Positions 50,024 to 64,000 of a stretch of DNA of 64,000 bases are shown in pieces; the stretch's first letter is position 1; each line of letters starts with the position of its first letter. The stretch is taken from contig CM023537.1 of assembly GCA_013350335.1 (NCBI GenBank), positions 15,380,884-15,444,883 on the forward strand, in the 5' to 3' direction. The translations under genes were made by a program, and so were the position numbers. The notes beneath the pieces are model-generated. The model saw nothing but the letters and a program-made list of their open reading frames with translations, was not told where the DNA came from and did no database searches. Origin of the DNA: Chimonanthus salicifolius. Its lineage: Eukaryota; Streptophyta; Magnoliopsida; Laurales; Calycanthaceae.

Positions 50024-51154
50024 TATTGTACTTTTCTTTTTTTATAAGAGGATAATATTGTGTAATTTTTGTATAAGAAAAATGAGACAGAAAATTATAG
50101 GTGTCATTTTACCATTGTTAGTAAATCTTACTTAATAGTTAATAAGGATGAATTTTTCCATCCCACCATGCTTCTAGCATGCAAGCTGTCCCCAAGGCAG
50201 TAGGTGAGCTGAGCGAATGTAGTATTGGGTTTGCAGAGAGATGGCTGGGTTCATGGATATTAAATGGGTTAGATTTTGGTTCGTTGGAGGTAAGAAAGAT
50301 AATGGGGTGTAAGTGATTGGTGAAGGGAAGAGGTTAATGGAGAAGGTGAGTGGTTTGGGTGGATTAATAATGAATGATTTAGATTAGGACAGTGATCATG
50401 GAGGGTGAAGGGTTTGGTGTTTACCGTTTAGGCGAGGGTGAGTAGTGGAGTTTAAAATAAAAAATATATATAACAAATAGATTAGTATATATAAATTTTA
50501 CAAATGAGATTTTCTTAAAACCAACACTATGGTAGAATTAATTAGCATTGAGTTTTTAAATGATATTTTAGATTATAGAATTTTTTATTTTGATGGTATA
50601 GGATAATATTTAGATTGTGAGATTAGATGTTAAATTAATAACTTTTAGATTTATAATTGTGTTTGTGAGAACAATTTTTTTTATGAATATTTAATATTAT
50701 TTATAATATTATATTGATGAGCAAGGCTTTGACCGACTTTGACTACAGTTGAACCCAACCTCCCTCGGAAACCCTAACATTGGTTGCCTCCGCTTGTCGT
50801 CCCTGTATGCAGCCAGCCCTCAAGTCTTAGAACTATTTCACTGCTGAAACAATTCTTCCTCTCTGCAGACTCTTTGGCAGCACCTCTTTCTCTCAGTCGT
50901 CCAGCACTCCTTCCTCTCTTCCTATCGTTGGCTAAGACAATAACTCCCTCTCGATGCTCTGTCTAGCAGTCCCCTCCTCTGTGTATTACACGACTTCGTT
51001 CACGCTGCCACCTTCTAACAGCACATCTTGTTGACTGCTAAGCGATGGACCCTTCCCAGACAACAGTATGTTCACAAAAAAACCTGCATCTTTCCAAACC
51101 GATATGTTGTATTACATTCACCAGTTATTCTCGGATCTCAACCTCACATCTGAT
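50024..51154. other. Non-coding part of the B2 unit
   Basis: Matches 28682-29851. A short primer-site-like CTGATACCAC is present at 51150, where the first bases of the neighbouring LTR are lost. Confidence 0.5.
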
Positions 51155-51694
51155 ACCACTTTACGTGCAGAATCAAGAAAATCGAACGGAAAAATAAAAC
51201 ACAAACAACACCAAAGATTTTACGTGGTTCGGCCCACTTGGCCTACGTCAACGGAGCAATAGAATATCTTCATTATATGAGAAAGAATAAACATATACAA
51301 TATGAAGACTCTCTTGAGTTTAGAACCCAAACCCGAAGTCCTGAGCCCTTTGTACACCCCTCTTCTTATTCCCTCTCATGCTCAGAAGAACTCATCTTTT
51401 GTCCCTCTCTCCTCTACGCTTCATGCGTTCTACGAGCACATCCCAACATACTTCACGAATGCGAGGCTACGTCACTGATGAGTTGCAGCAATCAACCTAG
51501 ACACGTCCTTCTGAAGCCTTTTTGTGCATATGGCCAGTAGGCCATCTCCATGAACAGGCCAAAAGGCTCTTCACCGTGCCTCAACCTCTTGGCTACATCT
51601 GGCCGTCTATTAAAAACAGTTCTAATTTGGACTCCAATATCTTTAATATTAGTGATTTAGGCAACCACTAATTTTAGATTTGAGCCACAACTAA
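51155..51694 (-). mobile_element. Copia-type LTR, family 1 (B2 copy)
   Basis: Counterpart of 29852-30393. It lacks the first few bases (TACCACTTTACGTGCAG) but keeps the CTAACA end. Confidence 0.65.
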
Positions 51695-54590
51695 CAGATC
51701 CAGCCTGCTGCTTGGATACTATAGATCTGCAGTCGCCGCCCAGATTGCAGCTGGAACGCTGCTGCTCGGCTCTGTCACCGCCGATCAGGCCTCCACAGAT
51801 CTGCAAAGAAAAAATAAAAAAAAAGGAAAAGAAAGAAAAGAAAAATGAAACAGAAAAGGGAGAGGCCCCTGCTCGATGCTCTCCTCTCCAAAGGGAGAGA
51901 TACCCCTTCCATTAGCTGGGTGGTCCTTTTTTGCTCCTCTCTTGCAACGGCTATTTCTTCATCCAATCCTGTTGCCAGCCATCATTCCATTTCTATGCTA
52001 TCTACTTCCATGCTTTTCATTTCTCTATGTACTTTCCTCTCTCAGTCTCTCTTGACAGATTGATATTCTGTCATTTTCTTTTAAAATTCATTTTTAGTTT
52101 ATTTTGAAATTTTGAATGTCTTAAAAATTATGATTTCTATTGTCTAACCAAGATAGAATTTTATAAGCATCATATATATAAGTCAAACCCTGTCACTGCC
52201 CCGAACCCATATGTGGGCCTAAAGGCAAAACCGTGCGAGTTCGAACTGTGTGCAAGATGTCCAAGAGTGGACAATTTCTTGCTAAGTCAAACCCTAAACC
52301 GTAGTGACTGATTTTTTGCTGAGTCAAGCCCTAATTATGTTTTGCATTTTTTGCGTGTTTTCATTTGATCGTGAGCACTGTAGATGAACATATAGTTTGG
52401 TGAGTCTCAAATAAATGATTGAGATGAGAACGATCAATGATCCATACAAAACAAGCAAATTTACGGTTGGGATTATTCATTGCTCGGTGGGAATGATATC
52501 TGGACCACATGTGCCATCCACATTAGAGCCCATGACTTAGACGACGGGTATTTAACGTGATTATCCAACACTAGGAATATTAATTAGTTGAACGTTTACC
52601 ACAACGATTTTATGGCTAACACCATTGTTTTAAAAATCAACTGAGTCCGATAGTCTATGTTGACTCAATCAAGTCGACTTGGACTCAGTTCCACCCGATA
52701 CAATCAAATTCTATATGACTCGCCCATTTTGACTAAAACTTGACTGATACAATTCTTCCCCTCAAGTTAGAGACCGAGTCTGAAATTTAAGAGAATGTTT
52801 GCCCTTCTGTGCTTAAAATTGCACACGTCTAAGCCATAGGTGGTTTTGGAACCCTTGGTGTTACCTTTTGAAGAAGTCCCAACTGTCAAAATAGTGGGCC
52901 TCAACTTCTATGCCATCTCATCATGATTTACTTGTTGAATTTTGATCAAACTCTACTAAGAACCGAATCACCATTTTAAAAGTAGTTTATTGTCGTATGC
53001 CCGACAAAAATAGCACTTATAAAGTAAAAATTGATATCGCAAAGTGATAAAAAGTCTCAAATCGATTAATTTTTGAAATCATTTATTCTATATAAGATTT
53101 GAGGCAATCTTCTCTCAATGATTAGCTTTTGAGAGTGAGTTTTATTTTAAGAATGTTATTAAATCTTTATTTTTTTAATATGATATCAGAGCAAGTTACA
53201 CGTGCAACCACAAGATACAGCTGTATGTGCAGATGGGTGTAAAGTTTCCACGTGCAATCGTGTCGTCGCACATAAAAACTTATAGTTGTGTATGCTTGAA
53301 TATTCTACTAATTTCACCAAGTTGAACAAGCGATTTCATTAGTGGAAACATTATTCTCATTGTTTCCAACAATTTGATATAATACTAAGAAGAAAACGAT
53401 TAAAAAATGAATGCAATACTAAAAAGAAAACTGTTAAAAATTAAATTTACAAGTCCATTTCAATTTTCATCGACATAAATGTGATGATCAGATACATAAA
53501 ATCATTTTCTAAATATGCCATCACTTGTCACAATCTTGAAACTAGTTTACTAATATTCTTCATTATGAAAAATACTGATAAAGTTTTCCACACGTAAATC
53601 CTAAAACAAAAAGGAAAAATACCGGTATTCTTGTTCTATCCTTCCATATATGTGTATACTTATGTTACGCAAGTCTAATGTCCAAACAAGAGGGCTGGCA
53701 TTTCTGATCTCAGTGACCATCACCAAGACTTACCATATTTGTATCACGTAGTCCTCTATAAACCGAGACCATGTTTAATCTTTTAGAAAAAGAAAAACAA
53801 CAAGATATTAAATACTTTGTTGAATTCAATGACTCGCCCAACTTGAATTTCAATCAGCAAGCATCAATTTAGACTGACCTTTTTTTTTTTATATAACTTT
53901 TAAACTATGACTTTAACATAGTCTCATAAACGTAAATATAAAGAGAAGATAGTTCAAATTCAAGTGCAAACTAAAATGTTTTAGAAAATAATGGCACAAA
54001 TCACATATTCATATTCATGCAACAGTACAACAACCACGTAAAATCTCTGTGTTCTAAGTGATTACATAAAATCTTTGTGTTCTAAGTGATTCTTAACTTA
54101 TTATTCCTACAATTGGTATCAGAGCTAAATTTCTGAACCGAACAGAAAAACACAGACAGATCCTTATGACATCTTCTTTGTTTTTGGGGCGCTCTTAGGG
54201 TTTCTAAGGGGAACAGAAGTTCAAGTTGAGAACGGCATGAGTCCAAAGCTATGAAGATCTGCTACAGTCAACGCAAAAACAACATATCCATATAAAAGTA
54301 TAATAACAACGTAAAATCTCTGTGTTGTAAGTGTTTGATATGTGGATTGTTAAGTTATTTTTTTTACAAAATTGAACTATTAGACCACAATGAAAGCATT
54401 AATACTAAATTAGATAGCAACCTTGACAATACATTTGCATGTTCAATGCCTTAAAAGGACATCTAGCAATCTCATTCGAGTAAACAAGTAAGAGTTTCAC
54501 TTTATTAAACAGACCCATATATAAGACCCTTATAAACAGACCCAACCACATCTGGATCTGGATCTCCATGTAGACTTGTATGACCACTTT
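51695..54590. other. Non-coding part of the B2 unit
   Basis: Matches 30394-32387 and 35136-35824 with the hAT insertions missing. The primer-site remnant TGGTATCAGAGC is at 54114-54125. A small local duplication (AATCTNTGTGTTCTAAGTGATT type) lies at 54043-54092. No gene recognised. Confidence 0.55.
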
Positions 54591-56743
<2,153 letters not shown>

Positions 56744-56780
56744 CTAAGGTTTGGTGTTTCTCTTGGACAATGGATGCTGG

Positions 56781-56788
56781 TTTTTATA
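56781..56788 (-). promoter_or_regulatory. TATA box of the ACC oxidase pseudogene
   Basis: TATAAAAA on the minus strand, 113 bp upstream of the ATG at 56668; same context as in the intact copy. Confidence 0.55.
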
Positions 56789-56799
56789 GCTGAATTCCT

Positions 56800-59607
56800 C
56801 TCAGGTGTCAACAGTGAATTAAGAATAAAAGAATTCGTGTGACGGTGCAATTCCATTAACAAATGAAAGGTCAATGCTTGCTTGGGAGCACACAACAACA
56901 AGAGCAGTCTTCCCTTTCAATTTCAGGTATTTGTCCATACGGAAGCGTAATCAGTGTATGCACTTATTCAGAGGGTAATTTTTAAATTGGTTAGAATCTG
57001 TCTTAGATATTAATCTCTCTTATTTAATAATTACTAAAATTGTATCTATCTGCTTTTTTATTTTATTTATTTATTTCATCTGCCATATTTGCATGCCTGT
57101 GTAATCTCTTACACATCTCATCTGTATATATTTATTTACTTTCGCTTATATTAGACATACAAGACTAACCAACATTAAGCACGGCTTTTATATTGATTTA
57201 AAAATAATTCTGAGAGGTTAGTTTGATGGTCAATTTTCATCCTTATTTGTAGGAGGTCTTGGGATTAAGCCCTGCTAAACACAAAAAGGGACACTCCTCT
57301 TCCTTCTGTACCCGACGTGTGAGGATTGAGAGGTTTACACATGCCACAAAAATTAGACGCTTGGATACCTTGGTCTTCAAAAAAAAATATCAACTTAAAA
57401 ACCAAATTATAATTGGTTTAAACAAAAAAATTATAATAATTGATAACTTCAAGACTTTTGTACAATTATTACAAGATATAGACTTACATGTAAATTATTC
57501 CTACTTAAAAAATTATTTAGAAACGACATCTTAGCCGAGGAGATTATGTTAGAGGATAGGTTAATAATTTTAAACTTAAATTATCTTTCTTATAAAAGAT
57601 AGCTCACAGAAGCAAAAAATTAAACTCCGCAGTTCATGAATAATAGATTAAATTAATTATTCCTTATTTCATTCAACATTTTATAACTAATAAACAAAAC
57701 TCTAAAATACGTCAAACTCCAAGTCTCCAACTATGACTGAATTAAAATTAAAAAAACTTGAGTTCTTTTATTTAAATAATTTGGAAATCTAACCACTCCT
57801 AGACTCTTATATAGTCTTCTAAGGACGTTAAATAACACATTCAAAATCTACTAAACATAATAATTTTGATTGAAACGAGTGTTTTGGATTCGGCAAATAA
57901 ATTGCAACTCGTTTAACTTCTATATCTAAATAAATAGATTCTAAAATAAGATTTGATGAGTTTGAAGGATTTGGTTCAACTTTACCATCTTATTATCTAA
58001 AAATAGAGAAAATTAGTGAAAAAAATCATAAAAAATAGAAAAATAAAATTTACACTAAATTTGGTGATTATGAATGATACGACCGAGATTCTTTTATTTT
58101 AATATCTAAAATTAAAAAATCTAAATAAAATTTTTGAATTAAAGAAAATTATTCTCTATAAATTTTGAACTGATGTTACTCGTGCAAAAATTATGCTTTC
58201 TATTAATTGATATATATTATATCATAGTGCATAAACACCACTAGATAAAGATGTTATAACAATCTCATAATTCAAAGTAAGTGGCCACAAATATCAGAAT
58301 TTGAATGAAAATTTTCATTGCATTAAATTTTTAAATTTGGATTCAAATAATTTTTTTGACCCATTTAAATTTATATTAAACTAATAGACTCAAGGCAAAT
58401 GGATATCATAGTTTACATCCCCTTGTACATGATGGCCAATGTTAACATTTAGGTTCAAACGTCGGTTTGAAATTGATACAATCAAATATCGGTCCATTGG
58501 TAATACATATCATATCAATGACATATCAACAATATACGATCATATCGGCTCAAAAAAAATTTAAAGAAAAAATATATCATACCAATGATATATGGATGAT
58601 ACATGACTGTCTCAATGATATCTCAACCTAACATCAACAGTACCTGACCAAATCAGTTACATATGATACAAAATGACTAAGGTACATATTGATTGATATA
58701 TATAGTATTGGTCGATATTTAGATTTTAGACCCCTTGTTAATATCACTCACCAATCATCACCATCACTATAGTTTTCTGCCCATAGTTTAAAATGTTTAA
58801 AGACTCAGATGAGGCAGTTCAAGTTAACTCAATTCGGTAGGATTTCGAGTCAAGCAAATTGAAAAACTGAACGCACTTCGATAAAATTTTGAATCAAGCC
58901 AAATGGGTGAATTTTATTGAGTTTTTCTAAGACAAATTGAAAAACTCAACTGAATTACTATAACTCAATAGGATTTTGAGTTCAATTCTGAATTTCAAAT
59001 TCTCCAACTATGTTCTTATCTCAAGATTTGCTGCCCTCCCACGTCTAGAATTTAGATCATGCACCAGATTCAGAAGAGCAAGAAACATAAGCAACAGAGC
59101 TGATGATAATTAAAAATTCCAAAAGCTATTTTTTGGTTGATTACGAAGTTGTTGCCGACTAGTTGACCTGACCGCCGGCGGCTGTATCTTGTGGTTACTT
59201 TCCTCTATTGACTTTCATTTATGTTACCCAAGATAGATAACCCAGTACCCCATTTGCAGGCTTTGTTTAAGGTCTAAGGGAGGAAGACGACTCACTTTCA
59301 TAAACAAAAGCTTTCTTTCTCAATCTCAGTTAATTTTTTATCATTCCCACCATTGTCAACTCTAGGATTAGGGTTGCTGCATCAGGAAAAGTAATCACTA
59401 ATCAGATCTTCAATGTGCACGCCCTCATTAGCGATCATACGGACCCCACCATGGTTAGAACACTTTTGGAAAGAATGAGAATCGTTTGTTTTAATCATAG
59501 AGAAAGAGAAGGCATCGCATCTCTTTTGAAAAGATTGTTTACATCGACAAATAACCTTTTAAGTGTATGTTATGTCCTCTCATGTTGCAGCTTCATCATC
59601 AAGATTT
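56800..59607. other. 5' flank of the pseudogene and AT-rich spacer
   Basis: 57225-57350 has a SINE-like segment (GGTCTTGGGATTAAGCCC B-box-like, AAAAAGGGACACTCC). 57827-57893 is about 63 bp not present in B1. 58440-58740 has CGATAT-type words and may be an older element partly deleted in B1. No gene. Confidence 0.45.
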
Positions 59608-59716
59608 TTTTTGAGTTTATCCGTGGGAAAATCGCGGGATACCTAGCGTAAAACTTCTACAAGTGAGTCCAGTAACCTAGGACACACCAAAGTTAGGCTA
59701 CTAGGGGCTCGAACCT
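59608..59716 (-). mobile_element. SINE-like insertion private to B2
   Basis: About 109 bp absent in B1 (there AAGATTTTGCAATTAAAAAAG is continuous at 40717). On the minus strand it contains GGTTCGAGCCCC, a B-box, and its far end is a T-rich tract next to AAGATTTT. No clear target duplication, so a truncated copy is likely. Confidence 0.5.
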
Positions 59717-60263
59717 GCAATTAAAAAAGCACCAATAAAAGATGTATATGGCTCTAATCTCACAATTTACGGTTACCCTCAAATGAATCTTAGAAAACAA
59801 AAAAAAAAAATAATCAACAAAGGATAGATAAAAGTAGACAATTTTTTTCCAAAAAAAATGAATAAAATAGAAAAAGATATTTTTATGGATAAATTTGATG
59901 AGTTTGAAGAATATAGTCGAGAATTTTTACATTAGTTTATAAAAATAGAAACTTTTGTAAAAAACAGTTTAATTATTCAATATTAGTTTTTAATCAATGT
60001 CACTCGTGCGAAACAATAATCAAAATTAATTTTACCTCGCATAATCAAATATTGGTTATGGAAAAGATAGGAGTATCTTGTCAAAATATTAATCTTTTTT
60101 AAAGATCTAAGAAAAAGAGGAAAATATCATTAAAATAGAATAACTGCAAAATGGGGAAAATGAACTACATTGAAATAGGGATTTTATAATACTCATATCT
60201 CCCAAATACTGTAAAAATAATGTGAAGATCTCAGTATGTATATATATATCAACATTGTCGAAT
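59717..60263. other. Non-coding part of the B2 unit
   Basis: Counterpart of 40718-41215 joined to 46059-46190, with the Copia element absent. Confidence 0.6.
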
Positions 60264-60393
60264 CAAGAGTGATAATCTCGTCTTGATATCGTATAAGTCG
60301 ATATTGGTAGTTTTTGTAAAAAAAAATAGGAGAGAGATTTATCGGCTGAGATATTGGCCGAAATCTCGGTAGATACCGAGATTTTTACTCCTG
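60264..60393. mobile_element. CGATAT-rich hAT-like MITE (130 bp), private to B2
   Basis: Ends CAAGAGTGATAATCTCG and GAGATTTTTACTCCTG. Right flank ATCTGAAT; left flank TGTCGAAT is the same with a one-base loss. B1 has the empty site TTGTCTGAATATGCC near 46189. Confidence 0.7.
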
Positions 60394-60859
60394 ATCTGAA
60401 TATGCCTACTTTATTTGTGACTAACTATTCATGGGCAAGTATGGATACAAATATGATGGTGATCCAAGCTGATTTTTTCTTTATCAAGATGTCTCTTTAT
60501 ATAAAATACTTTTAACTAGAAAAATCAAAACCATTAGGAATGGGTCAAGGCGGCTATTTGCATTAGTGAAATCAGTAATAAAACATTTGACAAATGAAAG
60601 CTCATCAATTGAGCATTGAACCATTGAAGGTACAAATACAATAATTGTGTGAGGCAATTCATTTAGAATTAGATAATTAGGTGAGGAAGTATATTTATAT
60701 TAAAATCTTATTGTGAAGTTGTCATCAGACGATGGAAAGATTGGTTGTTGTTGCACTAGAAAATGTTTGAGAAAAATTTTAATTGAACATTTAGGTTGTG
60801 GAGATGGATGTTATATTTTGTGGAGCCTGATCATCAGAGATATACTGTCGACCAATCTG

Positions 60860-61395
60860 CATTGTCGCTCATGTAAACCTTAATCAAGGCAATATATAAT
60901 GTTCTTTTTCTGTGAGAGAAAGTAGAGAGAGCGAAAACTGTAACGAAGTCAGACCTGACTCTCCTTCAATTTTTTTCCTTTGAGCATAATGGATCGGTGT
61001 TAAATCCGTAAATGCATCGAAAAGAAACCACGTAAATCTCTGAGTTGATTCTCTTCCTTTTATTTTTTCACTTTCACTATTATTGTTTCTATGTGATAAG
61101 AAAGACATTTCCTCTCAATAATAGAAACCCACTAATTCAACATATACCCCATCGCTCAAAATCGTATATTTTTTTACATATATGCTTTTAATCTACTGCC
61201 TATCAAATGCATGGTCACATATTCCTATTTACATTAATTTCTCATCCTCGCACTCATTATCAACAAATAAATTAGACAAATATCCCACTTAAATCCACTT
61301 TTGAATCAAGCTTAAGTTCTACAAACCGTCAAATATTATAGATTTTAGAGTCATACTAAGAGTGATTTGTTTAAATCGATTCTTTGTAAAGCTCC
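60860..61395. other. About 530 bp private to B2
   Basis: Interrupts the match to B1 near 47055. Contains a minus-strand 74-codon frame (60884-61108) without a recognised domain. It may be an insertion in B2 or a deletion in B1. No terminal repeats identified. Confidence 0.4.
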
Positions 61396-61826
61396 ATTCA
61401 ATTGAAAACACTTTTTCAGAGAACTTATCTTCATGATTGAAAGTTGGACCAAGAAAAACTATTCGATCTATTAACAATTATGCAATTTTCAATAAATAAT
61501 TTATTTTTTAAAATGCATTAGGATAATATTATTATTATTAATTAGTTAGAACTTAGAAGACTACAACTGTATGGAAAGGAATAATCCCTATCACATGGAA
61601 CGTCGAACTAACTAAGCTGCTGCTTTGTAATCTTTAAGGGGAAAAAGGTCTAGGGAGCATGTATGGGAATTAGGGGCTTTGGATCACTAATGACTAATCA
61701 ACGACATTTGGAATAAGAATCATAAAATAATCATTGTATGAAGTTGGGTACTTTGAACTTTCAACTCATATTATAAAATGTGTTCTGGTTGCTGCCCAAC
61801 AGTTTCGGTGTTGTCACCACCGATCT

Positions 61827-62368
61827 TGTTAGCGTTACGTGTGGAAACAAGAAAAATCGAATGGGAAAATAAAATACAAACAACACCAAAGATTTTACGT
61901 GGTTCGGCCCACCTGGCCTACGTTCACGGGCAACATAATATCTTCATTATATGAGAAAGAATAAACATGTACAATATGACGACTCATTTGAGTCTAGAGC
62001 CCAAACCCAAAGTCCCGAGCCCTTTGTTCACCCCTCTTCTTATTCCTTCTCATGCTCAGAAGAACCCATCTTTTGTCCCTCTTCTCTACACTTCCTGCGT
62101 TCTACAAGCACATCCCGACGTGCTTCACGAACGCGAGGCTATGTGACCGATGGGTTGCAGCAATCAACCCAGACATGTCCTTCTGAAGCCTTTCTGTGCA
62201 TATGGCCAGGAGGCCATCTCCATGAACAGGCCAAAAGGCTCTTCACCGTGCCTCAACCTCTTGTCTACATCTGGCCTTGTATTAAAAACAGTTCTAATTT
62301 GGACTCCACTACCTTTAATATTAGTGATTTAGGCAACCACTAATTTTAGATTTGAGCCACACCTAACA
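61827..62368 (-). mobile_element. Copia-type LTR (family 1), second TNT1-like element
   Basis: TGTTAGCGTTACGTG ... CACCTAACA, 542 bp, followed on its right by the same purine-tract complement as at 20825. The 45 bases before it also match those before 20283. Confidence 0.75.
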
Positions 62369-64000
62369 ATCTCCACCTTGGCGAAAAATCTACCAATCCT
62401 CCGGAGAAAAAATCGTGACATCGTTCTCCATTGCATCTTCAACTTTGCACCTCCCTGCACCTCGCCGCTCCCGGCCTTTGCTCCACCTTCACATGCAGTC
62501 CTTTGTATCTCTGTGTGAGATGTACGCATCCCTACGCTCAGGAATGCTCCACATGTCTTCTTCAATTAGAAGAGTTGGCCAAACCCAAGCCTTGCTTGGA
62601 CTTGACAGCTATCCACCGCTTTGTCGGGCCCCTTGTGCACATCGACGCTTTCGCCTTTCCCTTCGTGCTTTCACCTGCATCATGGACACCAGACAAAAGA
62701 CCACAACCATTTAGTGCAAAAGTAACCTTACTTTTAGAGTCAGCCCTCACTGGAGTCTTGCGGGTCCTTCTCCTTCTGCCTGCAGCCTGATTAGAAGGTC
62801 CCTGCTGTTTGTCAATTACTGTGTTCCCTAACAGCGTATACAGATCACCTTGTCTCTTTCCCTTCATAACTATCATACCTCCCTTCACCACTCTGAGAGC
62901 CACATACTTAGTTTTGAAGGTGAATCCCTCCGATTCAAGAATGCCCAATGAAAATAAATTCATTTTTAAATCTAGGACATGACGCACATTCTCAAGCGTC
63001 TTCACCATACCATCAAACATTTTGATTTTTATAGTCTCGATCCCGATGATTTTGCTAGTTGCCCCATTACCCATTTAGGCAACTCCTCCATTGCATGGTT
63101 TGTATAGTGTCAAACCATTCCCTCCTCGGACACATATGATAGGTACACCATGAATCAAAAATCCAATTATTATTTAGATTTCTGTACCTTTTGTGACTGT
63201 ACACACAACCATCTGTGCTATAACATCACGAGCATTGCTTGATTGAGCTGAATTCTGTGATTTGGCCTCCAGATCACGTTTCAACTGATTGTAGTCTCTT
63301 CTCATGTGTCATTCCTACTCACAATAATAACAGATGAATTTACCTGCATTCTTTGATTTTTGACCTCGACCACTTTTGGTTTTTTTAGTATCTCCCGACT
63401 CCTATGCCGCGTGCTTATCCACCTTAGCCAACACCACTCCACCTGAATTTGATGTATTTGTTGGTGCCTTGATGGTCTCTGTTTGCAGCAATGCCATGAT
63501 CACCTCGTTCACCGTCATAGTCTCTCTACTAACCAATAGAGTGGTCGCCACTGTATTAAAGAAGGGGGAAGAGAAGCCAATAATATCACGGCCTTGTCGA
63601 CCTCCTCGAATTTCACATCAACACCCGCCAATTGAGTGATGATTTTGTTGAATGCATGTAGATGATCTAAGAAGTTGGTTCATTTTTCCATCCGCAACTG
63701 GTACAGTTGTTTTCTCAGGACCAACTTGTTTGTGAGTGGCTTCATCATATACAGAGTCTCCAATTTCTTCCATAACACTATTGCAAAAGTTTCATAAAAA
63801 ACAAGATATTTTACCTCAGGTGCCAGATACATCCGTATGGTTGCCATCGCCTTCATCTTTAGTTCATTCCACGCATCATCTGACATGATATCATTGTGTT
63901 TGTCCTTCCCTTCCTTGTCTGAAGAACTTGGTTTCTCCCTCTCTTTCAGTGGTTTATGTAGCCCTTGATGTACAAGAATATCCTGTACTGAACTCCGCCA
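62369..64000 (-). pseudogene. TNT1-like Copia element, internally deleted (runs off window)
   Basis: The minus strand carries the same parts as 20825-26142 without the LTR insertion. It has gag (from the window edge; YLVFYETFAIVLWKKLETLY near 63800), a degenerate CCHC knuckle with stops near 63300-63330, and the protease-adjacent region 62562-63074 (IKMFDGMVKTLENVRHV). Integrase, RT and RNase H are missing. The frame 62562-63074 stays open where the 21 kb copy has a stop at 21236. Confidence 0.75.

Overview
This is nuclear DNA of a flowering plant. Evidence: intron-split genes with GT/AG borders, plant-specific proteins (a BAT/GABA-permease-type amino acid permease, 1-aminocyclopropane-1-carboxylate oxidase, an SRC2-type C2 protein, an RRM/RS splicing protein), AT-rich spacers, and dense Copia-type, LTR, hAT-like and SINE insertions. 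The species cannot be told from the sequence.

Region 1 (1-16.3 kb) is the gene-bearing part. It holds the 3' five exons of an amino acid permease (+), a RING-H2 E3 ligase gene with a one-base frameshift (+), a 1.2 kb foldback inverted repeat, a SINE with a (GAT)n tail, and a three-exon gene (-) for a 968-residue protein with filamin repeat, CCCH finger, RRM and RS domain. The 3' end of that gene looks eroded: coding-like sequence continues past its TGA in changing frames.

Region 2 (17.4-28.6 kb) is nested transposons. It contains a 2.5 kb non-autonomous hAT-like element, an internally deleted TNT1/Copia-type element (-) split by a TG...CA LTR-like insertion whose 938 bp segment is present three times in tandem, and a decayed SRC2-like C2-domain pseudogene (-).

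Region 3 (28.7-61.8 kb) is a direct tandem duplication of a unit of about 11 kb: copy B1 at 28681-49184 and copy B2 at 50023-61780. Each carries one ACC oxidase gene (-). The B1 gene is intact (314 aa, all iron and substrate ligands present). The B2 gene has lost one base in exon 2 and is a pseudogene. B1 has nearly doubled in size because two CGATAT-rich hAT elements, one CAGGG-type MITE, a 4.8 kb Copia element with apparently identical LTRs and a solo LTR entered it after the duplication. B2 has its own MITE and SINE-like insertions. Each copy therefore preserves the empty site for the other's insertions, which makes target-site duplications directly readable.

Region 4 (61.8-64 kb) is a second copy of the internally deleted TNT1-type element and runs off the window.

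The genes do not form one pathway. Ethylene synthesis (ACC oxidase), amino acid transport, ubiquitin ligation and RNA processing are simply neighbours. I see no prokaryotic-type defence or biosynthetic system. The most unusual structures are the 938 bp triplication, the CGATAT hAT family with internal tandem arrays, the pol-only Copia element and the 1.2 kb foldback.
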